Below are positions 57,398 to 64,000 of a stretch of DNA of 64,000 nucleotides, in pieces. The number at the start of each line of letters is the position of its first letter. Within the stretch, counting starts at the first letter, position 1. The notes below the pieces were generated by a model that ran no database searches, was not told the DNA's origin, and worked only from the letters and a program-made list of their open reading frames with translations. The DNA comes from Aminobacter anthyllidis (GTDB lineage: Bacteria > Pseudomonadota > Alphaproteobacteria > Rhizobiales > Rhizobiaceae), in contig NZ_JAFLWW010000002.1 of assembly GCF_018555685.1 (NCBI RefSeq), positions 620,001 to 684,000 on the forward strand, read 5' to 3'. A program made the position numbers and the translations under genes.

Positions 57398-58309
57398 TCA
57401 GCCAAGCACCTTGCCCGGCCACGGATTGATGCCGTCACGCAGCCACAGCAGCGTGTCGAGCCAGAAGTCCGACGTGTGGCGGTCATGGAACAGGCCGAAA
57501 TGGCCGATCTCCCGCTTGTCGAAATCAGAAGGCGACAGCAGCACCTGGGTGGTAGTGGCGCCGGAGTAATAGCCCAGTGCCCGTGTAATGGCCTGCGGCG
57601 TGCCAATCTCGTCGTCGCCGACACCGACTGCGAGGATGGGCGCCGAAACGGAGGCAAGGCGGCGAAGGACGTTTTCGCGTTCGGCCTCGGGGTGGCTCAG
57701 CTCCATGCGCGCGCTTCTGAAACTCCACTCGTTGGCGACGCCGGCGGGCAGATCCTCGAGCCAGCCGAGCCGCTTGCCGGGGAAATAGCCGAGCAAAGCG
57801 GTAAGTACCGGCATGGCGACATGCCATTTCAGGAACAGCCGCAGGCGCCGGTCGGCGGCATAGTCGCGCCAGAAGGCGTATTGGGCGCCGACGGTGAGCA
57901 TACGGGCGATGGCGGGGGCGGATTCGGCCAGGCCGGGCAGGAAACCGCCAATGCTGTGGCCGACGACCATCAGTGGCGCGGCCGGATCAAGGCGCTTCGC
58001 GAGACGCAACACTGCTTCGAAATCGCGCTCGCCCCAGTCGCGCCAGCGATGGCCGCAGTGGCGCAAGCTCGCCAGACGCGAAGCGCCGATGCCGCGATAA
58101 TCATAGGTGATGACGTCGAAGCCGCGCCCGGCAAGGAAGGTGGCATAGCGGTGGTAAAAGCGTGCGAGCACGCCGGTGGCAGGGTTGACGATGACAGTGC
58201 CGGACTTGTCGCCACGCACATGGGGCCAGATATGGCCGCGCAGTGTCACGCCATCGTGGCAGGCCAGTTCGATCGGCCTGAGTTCGACAACTGAAACGGC
58301 AATGGACAT
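57398..58309 (-). CDS. Alpha/beta-fold hydrolase, regulated by a divergent TetR
   Basis: A 303-residue serine hydrolase. The nucleophile elbow is VGHSIGGFLPG (about 120), an acid lies in VGVGDDEIGTP and the catalytic His is in IGHFGLFHDRH near the end. TYDYRGIGAS before the elbow is typical of the serine-aminopeptidase-like lineage. The ATG at 58309 has GAGGA upstream. The gene is divergent from the TetR at 58396; the substrate is unknown. Confidence 0.85.
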   Translation of the reverse strand: MSIAVSVVELRPIELACHDGVTLRGHIWPHVRGDKSGTVIVNPATGVLARFYHRYATFLAGRGFDVITYDYRGIGASRLASLRHCGHRWRDWGERDFEAVLRLAKRLDPAAPLMVVGHSIGGFLPGLAESAPAIARMLTVGAQYAFWRDYAADRRLRLFLKWHVAMPVLTALLGYFPGKRLGWLEDLPAGVANEWSFRSARMELSHPEAERENVLRRLASVSAPILAVGVGDDEIGTPQAITRALGYYSGATTTQVLLSPSDFDKREIGHFGLFHDRHTSDFWLDTLLWLRDGINPWPGKVLG

Positions 58310-58369
58310 CGGCACGTCCTCGCATTGTTGCGGATGCCTGTCGCTGTAGCGAACATTGCCTTTCCATTA

Positions 58370-58395
58370 CACTCACTAGTCAGTATACATGAGTG
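58370..58395. promoter_or_regulatory. Possible TetR operator, CACTCA-N14-TGAGTG
   Basis: An inverted repeat of 6 bp arms lies directly at the start of the TetR gene, with the ACTAGTCAGT motif inside, often seen in TetR targets. It is in the divergent gap with the hydrolase gene. Confidence 0.5.
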
Positions 58396-58995
58396 ATGAA
58401 ATCGACAGAGATTCCAACGCGTGAGCGGATTGTTGTGGCTGCGTCCAAGCTGTTTTACAGCGAAGGCATTCGCGCCGTCAGCGTCGATGCGGTGGCCGAG
58501 CAGGCGGGGCTTACCAAGCGGACGCTGTATTATCACTTTGCCAGCAAGGACGATCTGGTCGCCGCTTATCTCGAAGCCCGCGACCAGCCCAACCTTAAGC
58601 TGTTCCAGCGCTGGTTCGCCGACGCAGAGGGAACTTTGGCCGACAAGGTTCGGAGCATCTTCCACAACCTGGCAAGATCCGCGCGCCATCCCAGATGGAA
58701 AGGTTGTGGCTTCCTGCGCACCGCCGCGGAGCTTGCCAACATGCCCGGCCATCCGGCGGTCAAGCTTGGCATCGCCCACAAGAAGCGCGTCGAGGCGTGG
58801 CTGGCGGCGAGTTTCGAGGCGGAGGGAATCCACTCCTCCAAGGTACTGGCGCGGCAGGTGATCCTGCTGCTCGACGGTTCGTTTGCCGTCGTCCTGCTCA
58901 ACCGCGATGCCTCCTACATGGAAACCGCAGGCGAGGCGGCGGCAGTTCTGGTCGAGGCGGCGATGGCGTTTTCCAAACCCGAAACCGCGCCCTAA
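58396..58995 (+). CDS. TetR/AcrR family repressor
   Basis: A 199-residue regulator. The HTH (RIVVAASKLFYSEGIRAVSVDA then AEQAGLTKRTLYYHFASKDDL) is at residues about 9-53. The C-terminal half has GCGFLRTAAELANMPGHPA, as in the TetR_C_33-like subgroup. The start at ATG 58396 is preferred over a GTG at 58393. It most likely controls the divergent alpha/beta hydrolase. Confidence 0.9.
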   Translation: MKSTEIPTRERIVVAASKLFYSEGIRAVSVDAVAEQAGLTKRTLYYHFASKDDLVAAYLEARDQPNLKLFQRWFADAEGTLADKVRSIFHNLARSARHPRWKGCGFLRTAAELANMPGHPAVKLGIAHKKRVEAWLAASFEAEGIHSSKVLARQVILLLDGSFAVVLLNRDASYMETAGEAAAVLVEAAMAFSKPETAP

Positions 58996-59163
58996 ATGAA
59001 ATGCGCAGTCCACAACGGGACAATTCCAAGCATCAACATTTCAATATCGGCATCCGAATCGATCAATTCCTGTTGACGAAGGCTCAGGATTTTTCGCTTG
59101 ATCGGCGAGCGCTCAATCGTCCATCAAGCGCCCGCGGTCCTTCCGCCTTCAGGAGAAGCATAT

Positions 59164-60537
59164 ATGGCGCGCGACACCACTGATTTCCGGCCTATCGAAG
59201 GGATGGACGAACTCGTCGGTTATCTCGCCGCCGGCAACAAACCGCGCGACAAATGGCGAATAGGCACCGAGCACGAAAAATTCCCATTCTATGTCGATGG
59301 CAACGCGCCGGTTCCTTATGGCGGTGATCGCGGCATCCGCGCACTGCTCGAAGGCATGCAGAAGACGCTTGGCTGGGACCCGATCATCGATGCCGGGCGC
59401 ATCATCGGCCTCGTCGAGCCGACCGGCCAGGGCGCGATTTCGCTGGAACCGGGCGGCCAGTTCGAGCTTTCCGGCGCGCCGGTGGAATCCATCCACCAGA
59501 CCTGCCGCGAGGGCAACGCCCATCTGGCGCAAGTGCGCGAAATCGCCGAGCCGCTCGGCATCCGTTTCCTCGGCCTCGGCGGCAGCCCGAAATGGACGCT
59601 GGCCGAAACACCGCGCATGCCGAAATCGCGCTACGACATCATGACCGCCTACATGCCCAAGGTCGGCACCAAGGGCCTCGACATGATGTACCGGACCTGC
59701 ACCATCCAGGTGAATCTCGACTTCGAGAGCGAAGCCGACATGCGCCGCAAGATGCAGGTGTCGCTCAAGCTGCAGCCGCTTTCGACAGCACTCTTCGCCA
59801 ACTCGCCCTTCACCGACGGCAAGCCGAACGGCATGCAGAGCTGGCGCGGCGACATCTGGCGCGACACCGACAACCAGCGCTCGGGCCTGCTCGAATTCTG
59901 CTTCTCGCCGGAATTCGGCTTTGCCGACTACGCCGAATGGGCACTCGACGTGCCGATGTATTTCGTCATTCGCGACGACCGCTACCACGACATGACGCAC
60001 ATGACCTTCCGCCAGTTCATGGCGGGTGCGGCGCGCAACGAGATCACCGACGGCATGCCGACGATGGGCGACTGGGCCAACCACCTGTCGACGCTGTTCC
60101 CCGATGTGCGGCTCAAGCGCTTCCTCGAAATGCGCGGCGCCGACGGTGGGCCGTGGCGGCGCATCTGCGCGCTGCCAGCCTTCTGGGTCGGCCTGCTCTA
60201 CGATCCGGCAACACTCGACGCCGCCGAAGAATTCACCCGGAACTGGACCTACGCGGAAGTTCTGGCGATGCGCGACGCGGTGCCCGAGCAAGGCATTGCC
60301 GCACCGTTCCGCAACACCACGCTGCGTGACATCGGCCGCGAAGTGCTGACCTTGTCGCGCCAGGGACTTGTCAACCGCGGCCGCAAGAACCGCGAAGGGT
60401 TCGACGAGGCCGGCTTCCTCAACACGCTCGACGAGGTCATTGCGCGCGGCACGACAAGTGCCGAGGAAATGCTCAACGCCTACAACACGCGCTGGGGCGG
60501 TTCGATCGAACCGGCGTTCCTGGAATACGCATACTAG
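59164..60537 (+). CDS. gshA: Glutamate-cysteine ligase, plant/proteobacterial type
   Basis: A 457-residue enzyme making gamma-glutamylcysteine, the first step of glutathione synthesis. The family marks are WRIGTEHEKFPFY (substrate/ATP site, about 32-44), SLEPGGQFELSGAP, GLGGSPKW and FANSPFTDGKPNGMQSWRGDIWRDTDNQRSG. The length is that of the rhizobial/plant type. An AGGAG site precedes the ATG. A small hairpin (GGGGCT...AGCCCC, 60537-60553) may end the transcript. Confidence 0.95.
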   Translation: MARDTTDFRPIEGMDELVGYLAAGNKPRDKWRIGTEHEKFPFYVDGNAPVPYGGDRGIRALLEGMQKTLGWDPIIDAGRIIGLVEPTGQGAISLEPGGQFELSGAPVESIHQTCREGNAHLAQVREIAEPLGIRFLGLGGSPKWTLAETPRMPKSRYDIMTAYMPKVGTKGLDMMYRTCTIQVNLDFESEADMRRKMQVSLKLQPLSTALFANSPFTDGKPNGMQSWRGDIWRDTDNQRSGLLEFCFSPEFGFADYAEWALDVPMYFVIRDDRYHDMTHMTFRQFMAGAARNEITDGMPTMGDWANHLSTLFPDVRLKRFLEMRGADGGPWRRICALPAFWVGLLYDPATLDAAEEFTRNWTYAEVLAMRDAVPEQGIAAPFRNTTLRDIGREVLTLSRQGLVNRGRKNREGFDEAGFLNTLDEVIARGTTSAEEMLNAYNTRWGGSIEPAFLEYAY

Positions 60538-60614
60538 GGGCTCCGAAAGCCCCTTCAACCACCTGCGAAAAGGCACTACGCTCCTCCTCAGCTGAATATC
60601 CTGAGGAGGAAGAA

Positions 60615-61523
60615 ATGCTGCCACTGTTCGAGATGCTGGCCAATGCCCAGAACGGCAACGGCATGGAAGCGCTGTCGCGCCAGTTCGGGCTGAGCCAGCA
60701 GCAGACGCAATCGGCGATCGAAGCGCTGATGCCGGCGTTCAGCCAGGGGCTGAAGCGCAACGCCTCCGATCCCTATGGCGTCGGTTCGTTCCTCCAGGCC
60801 ATGGCGAGCGGCCAGCACGCCAAATATTTCGAGGATGCCAGCCGCGCCTTCTCGCCCCAGGGCGTCGACGAGGGCAACGGCATCCTCGGCCACCTGTTCG
60901 GCTCGAAGGACCTGTCTCGGGCAGTGGCTGGCCAGGCGGCGCAGGCCACCGGCATCGGCCAGGACGTGCTCAAGCAGATGCTGCCGGTGATCGCCTCGAT
61001 GATCATGGGCGGGCTGTTCAAGCAGTCGACGGGGCAGATGCAGGCAGCGAGCGGCATGGGCGGCGGCAACAACCCGCTCGGCGAGATCATCGAGCAGATG
61101 ATGCGGCAGGGTGGCGGCATGATGGGCGGCGGGCAGCAGCCCCGGCAGGCGCCGCAGCAAACCCAGGCGCCCGATCCCTTCGACAACCCATTCGGCAAGG
61201 TGCTGAAGGACATGTTTGGCGGCGGCCAGGCACAGCCGCAACCATCGCCGCGCCAGCAGGCGCCGCAGCAGAGCCCTTATGGCGACAACCCGCTCGGCAA
61301 GATCTTCGAAGAGATGCTTGGCGGTGGCCAGACCGCCGCGCCTGAGCCGCAGGCTCGGCAGCGGCCGCAGGAACAGGCCAACCCGAGCGGCCGCCCGAAG
61401 AACCCCTATGACGACCTTTTCGGCAAGATGTTCGAGACCGGCCGCCAGCAGCGTGATGACTACCAGAAGGGCGTCGAGTCGATCTTCGACCAGTTCAGCA
61501 AGGGCATGGACAGGTATCGCTGA
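60615..61523 (+). CDS. DUF937-domain protein with internal C-terminal repeats
   Basis: A 302-residue protein. The N-terminal half resembles DUF937 (LSRQFGLSQQQTQSAIEALMPAFSQGLKR, ... GQDVLKQMLPVIASMIMGGLFKQ). The C-terminal half is Gln/Pro/Gly-rich with four spaced copies of N-P-x-G/D...(E/K)-M-(G-rich): NPLGEIIEQMM, NPFGKVLKDMFGGG, NPLGKIFEEMLGGG and NPYDDLFGKMFETG. GAGGAGGA precedes the ATG. The role is unknown. Confidence 0.8.
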   Translation: MLPLFEMLANAQNGNGMEALSRQFGLSQQQTQSAIEALMPAFSQGLKRNASDPYGVGSFLQAMASGQHAKYFEDASRAFSPQGVDEGNGILGHLFGSKDLSRAVAGQAAQATGIGQDVLKQMLPVIASMIMGGLFKQSTGQMQAASGMGGGNNPLGEIIEQMMRQGGGMMGGGQQPRQAPQQTQAPDPFDNPFGKVLKDMFGGGQAQPQPSPRQQAPQQSPYGDNPLGKIFEEMLGGGQTAAPEPQARQRPQEQANPSGRPKNPYDDLFGKMFETGRQQRDDYQKGVESIFDQFSKGMDRYR

Positions 61524-61546
61524 CCTGCGACCAGGATTGATCGCCG

Positions 61547-62368
61547 ATGCGAACCTCGCCTGAGGCTTCAGGAAGCGGCAGCGTGAACAAATCGACGGTG
61601 CCTGTCCTCGCCAACCGCCTCGGGCGCTACGACGAGTGCGCACCGATACGCGGCCTCGATGCGCACTTCCAATGCGTGTGGACCAACGCCATCCCCGGGG
61701 ATCACGTTGGGCCGGTCGCGGTGGTGCCGGACGGCTGCGTCGACCTGTTGTGGAAGGACGAGCGGCTGGTGGTCGTCGGGCCTGACATCGTTGCCGCCAG
61801 TCCCGTGTTGCGTGGCGGAACGACTGTGCTGGGCATGCGCTTCCTGCCGGGTGCAGCACTCCGCTGGCTCCGCGCGCCAATGAGCGCGATCGTCGGCCAG
61901 TCGATTGATCTCGCCGACCTCTGGGATCCGACCGTTGCCGGCGAACTGTGTGAACGGATCGGCGAGGCGAAAACCATCGAACGACAGGCGGCCGTGCTGC
62001 AGCAACAGCTCCTCAAGCGGCTTCCGGAACTGGAGCGCCCGGCGCGAGACGCCAGCGAGATCTTTGCGGCGATGGCATCAGGGGCGGATGACGTAGGGGG
62101 CAGGATTTCGTCACTGGTGGGTCGCCTTGAAATCAGCGAGCGCACGCTGAGGCGGCGCAGCCATGACTATTTCGGATATGGACCGAAGACGCTGGACCGG
62201 ATCCTGCGTTTCCAGAATTTTGTTTCCCTGTTGCGCTCGCAGGGCGAGCAGCGCTTGGCCGGCCTGGCTTACGCGGCCGGATATGCCGACCAAGCGCATC
62301 TCGGCCGCGAGATCCAGACATTGTGCGGCATGACCGCCGGAAGCTTCGTGCGCCAGATCAATGGCTGA
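61547..62368 (+). CDS. AraC-family transcriptional regulator
   Basis: A 273-residue regulator. The N-terminal domain (VAVVPDGCVDLLWKDERLVVVGPD ... GTTVLGMRFLPGAALRWL) is the type found in AraC proteins with a DUF6597-like sensor. The C-terminal double HTH reads ISERTLRRRSHDYFGYGPKTLDRILRFQNFVSLL and LAGLAYAAGYADQAHLGREI. A GTG at 61583 is a possible later start. It is followed by VOC and DoxX-like genes, its likely targets. Confidence 0.88.
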   Translation: MRTSPEASGSGSVNKSTVPVLANRLGRYDECAPIRGLDAHFQCVWTNAIPGDHVGPVAVVPDGCVDLLWKDERLVVVGPDIVAASPVLRGGTTVLGMRFLPGAALRWLRAPMSAIVGQSIDLADLWDPTVAGELCERIGEAKTIERQAAVLQQQLLKRLPELERPARDASEIFAAMASGADDVGGRISSLVGRLEISERTLRRRSHDYFGYGPKTLDRILRFQNFVSLLRSQGEQRLAGLAYAAGYADQAHLGREIQTLCGMTAGSFVRQING

Positions 62369-62443
62369 ATGGCCGTTTCGTTCAAGATTTCCGCCGCCGC
62401 ACTCGGTATTGGCGGCAATCCCACGAAACGCAGGAGATTTGCC

Positions 62444-62797
62444 ATGGGTACGAGCGGAAACGATCGCCGGATCGACAACATCGAATTCAACGTCAGCGAT
62501 ATCGCGCGGTCGCGTGAATTCTACGGCAAGGCCTTCGGCTGGAGCTTCACCGACTATGGTCCGACCTATTGCGAATTCACCGACGGCCGCCTGACAGGGG
62601 GACTTACGACGGGCGGCCCGATCAAGACCGGTGGACCGCTGGTGATCCTCTATGCCGACGATCTCGCAGCAACACAAAGCCGCCTTGAGGCCGCTGGCGC
62701 CAAGATCGTCAAGCCGGTGTTCGAATTTCCAGGCGGTCGGCGTTTCCACTTCGAAGATCCCGACGGCTACGAACTGGCGGTGTGGTCGGCGAATTGA
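62444..62797 (+). CDS. VOC-family (glyoxalase-like) protein
   Basis: A 117-residue vicinal-oxygen-chelate domain. RIDNIEFNVSDIARSREFYGKAFGW at the start and FEFPGGRRFHFEDPDGYELAVWS at the end are typical; metal-ligand His and Glu are visible in the C-terminal half. CAGGAG precedes the ATG at 62444. A detoxification or antibiotic-binding role is common; here it is undefined. The next gene starts one base after its stop. Confidence 0.87.
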   Translation: MGTSGNDRRIDNIEFNVSDIARSREFYGKAFGWSFTDYGPTYCEFTDGRLTGGLTTGGPIKTGGPLVILYADDLAATQSRLEAAGAKIVKPVFEFPGGRRFHFEDPDGYELAVWSAN

Positions 62798-62798
62798 G

Positions 62799-63158
62799 AT
62801 GGCAACGATGGCCGAAAGCCTCGGGTTCATCTTGCTGGGCGGCGTGTTCGTCTGGGCAGGTGCCGAACACTTTTGGAATTTCCGCTCGGTTTCTGGCCTT
62901 TTGACCGAAAAGGGGTTGCCCGCAGCGGCACTTCTGCTCGGCGCAGGCTCGATCATCGAAATCGTCGCCGGCTTGTGCCTGGCGATCGGCGTCATGCGCC
63001 CTTACGCGGCAATCGCCCTGATCCTGTTCACCATCGCAGCAACACTGATGGCGCTCAACTTCTGGCGTTACTCAGGTGCGGAGAGACAAGGGTTGCGGTC
63101 GGCATTCATCATCAACTTTGCAGTCGTTGGCGGGCTCATCCTCGCCGCGACAGCATAG
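62799..63158 (+). CDS. DoxX-like small membrane protein
   Basis: A 119-residue protein with four transmembrane helices (FILLGGVFVWAGAEHFWNF, AALLLGAGSIIEIVAGLCLAIG, YAAIALILFTIAATLMALNFW, FIINFAVVGGLILAATA) and the WAGAEHFWNF start of DoxX-like proteins. It begins one base after the VOC stop (TGAGATG) and is surely co-translated. Function undefined. Confidence 0.83.
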   Translation: MATMAESLGFILLGGVFVWAGAEHFWNFRSVSGLLTEKGLPAAALLLGAGSIIEIVAGLCLAIGVMRPYAAIALILFTIAATLMALNFWRYSGAERQGLRSAFIINFAVVGGLILAATA

Positions 63159-63185
63159 GATCCGAATGAGCATCTCCCGGATACG

Positions 63186-63214
63186 AAAAAGCCCGGTCCT
63201 TGGGAGGACCGGGC
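63186..63214 (-). terminator. Rho-independent terminator of the DUF1127 gene
   Basis: A 9-bp stem GCCCGGTCC/GGACCGGGC with a 6-base loop, followed on the minus strand by TTTTT. It lies 60 bases after the DUF1127 stop and 28 bases after the convergent DoxX-like stop. Confidence 0.8.
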
Positions 63215-63276
63215 AACGTGCAGGCGAGGCCGGCGGGGACCGGCTGGGAGTGGGGAGCCTGCAAAAGCAGATTCGG

Positions 63277-63567
63277 TTACGCGACGCGTCGGGCCAAAAC
63301 CTCGATGTTGTCGCTGCGCGACTGCCTGATCGAACGCAAACGCGCTGTCGGATCGCTGGCAAACGGCAGATCGACAGCGACATGCAGATCGCCGCGCGTC
63401 AGCCCGACATCGGCGAGTTCGGTGTCCGTCATCTCGCCGAGGCGGTAAAAGGCGCGACGGTTTTTCCAGGCGCGGAAGAGATCGGTGGTATAATTGACAA
63501 TACGCATCGCATTCACCGGCCGAGCCGCGGAACGCGTCGTCTCAGTGCAATGGTCGAGCGTGGTCAT
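63277..63567 (-). CDS. DUF1127-family small protein
   Basis: A 96-residue protein whose centre carries the DUF1127 (YjiS-like) signature WKNRRAFYRLGEMTDTELADVGLTRGDLHVAV. Small DUF1127 proteins modulate phosphate, carbon or RNA metabolism in alphaproteobacteria. Both ends extend beyond the usual short form. GAGG precedes the ATG at 63567. It is divergent from the LysR gene at the window edge. Confidence 0.88.
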   Translation of the reverse strand: MTTLDHCTETTRSAARPVNAMRIVNYTTDLFRAWKNRRAFYRLGEMTDTELADVGLTRGDLHVAVDLPFASDPTARLRSIRQSRSDNIEVLARRVA

Positions 63568-63721
63568 ATCTACCTCCATTCGGGACAAACGGGTCCCGTC
63601 CGGTCGACGCTCCTTGCCGCCGCACCGGTTCCGATTCACATGCTTCATGTGGACAATGCGAGATTGCCATCGGCGTATTGATTAATCCAACGAATGTTTC
63701 TAATCTTTACCATCAATGTTC

Positions 63722-64000
63722 ATGATGGAAACGTCGATGGCCGCTCCGCTCGATCTTGACCAGCTCCACACCTTCATCTCCATCGTCGACACCGGCAGCT
63801 TCACCCGCGCCGCCGACGAGGTGCACCGCACGCAGTCAGCGGTGTCGATGCAGATGCGCCGTCTCGAGGACCGCATCGGCAAGGCTCTCTTCGAAAAGGA
63901 GGGTCGCATGAACAAGCTGACCGAGGAAGGCGAGCGTCTTCTGACCTACGCAAGGCGCCTGCTGCACCTCAACCGCGAGACACTGGCCGCCTTCGACGAC
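63722..64000 (+). CDS. LysR-family regulator, 3' end outside the window
   Basis: The first about 93 residues of a LysR regulator. The winged HTH reads LDQLHTFISIVDTGSFTRAADEVHRTQSAVSMQMRRLEDRIG. Start candidates are ATG at 63722, 63725 or 63737. It is divergent from the DUF1127 gene; the gene is cut at base 64000. Confidence 0.88.
   Translation, partial: MMETSMAAPLDLDQLHTFISIVDTGSFTRAADEVHRTQSAVSMQMRRLEDRIGKALFEKEGRMNKLTEEGERLLTYARRLLHLNRETLAAFDD

Overview
The window reads as chromosomal DNA of a GC-rich alphaproteobacterium of the Rhizobiales (Hyphomicrobiales), most likely the Phyllobacteriaceae (Mesorhizobium/Aminobacter type). Grounds: the short HisG plus HisZ arrangement next to hisS, an OxyR/KatG divergon, a split glcD-glcE-glcF glycolate oxidase, quaternary-amine ABC transport, DUF1127 and DUF3422 proteins, and many short GC-rich palindromic intergenic repeats. 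No rRNA, tRNA or CRISPR array was found. The species call is inference from gene content, not from a marker gene.

Layout. (1) 1-10.4 kb looks like an accessory region: a tyrosine recombinase, a carboxylesterase gene broken by two compensating frameshifts, and two related cassettes that each pair a TetR regulator with a hydrolase and a small HXXEE-type membrane protein, the two sharing a similar operator. LysE-type and CPBP-protease membrane proteins and a decayed RTX calcium-binding gene complete it. (2) 10.6-15.7 kb is an RND efflux pump (permease then adaptor) divergent from a TetR gene, with two TGTTAC-N6-GTAACA operators on the promoters. (3) 16.0-26.1 kb is an eight-gene, tightly coupled minus-strand operon: aldehyde dehydrogenase, an atypical M19 dipeptidase homologue, a 564-residue protein of unknown family, a DUF3726-like protein, an Ldh-family oxidoreductase and a glycine-betaine/proline-type ABC transporter. 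A divergent LysR gene precedes it. It looks like import and catabolism of a betaine or cyclic amino acid, and contains two unassigned proteins. (4) 26.7-43.9 kb is mostly housekeeping: guaA, a MarR gene, mtnN, a thioesterase, tspO, an RsmB-like methyltransferase, katG/oxyR with a short ORF between them, hisG-hisZ-hisS, tag, two L,D-transpeptidases and an atypical folD. (5) 44.0-53.5 kb holds the glycolate oxidase genes interleaved with an ASCH/winged-helix gene, a DUF559 endonuclease gene bracketed exactly by inverted repeats, and a DUF4870-like gene. A GntR regulator's probable 23-bp operator occurs both at its own promoter and upstream of glcD. (6) 53.8-64.0 kb contains an amidotransferase, several uncharacterised proteins, rsmE, a TetR/hydrolase pair, a glutamate-cysteine ligase, a DUF937 repeat protein, an AraC-VOC-DoxX-like cluster, a DUF1127 gene and the start of a LysR gene cut by the window edge.

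The strongest candidates for undescribed biology are the duplicated TetR/hydrolase/HXXEE cassettes, the betaine-like operon with its two unassigned proteins and its M19 homologue lacking metal ligands, and the 538-bp inverted-repeat unit whose only cargo is a DUF559 nuclease.
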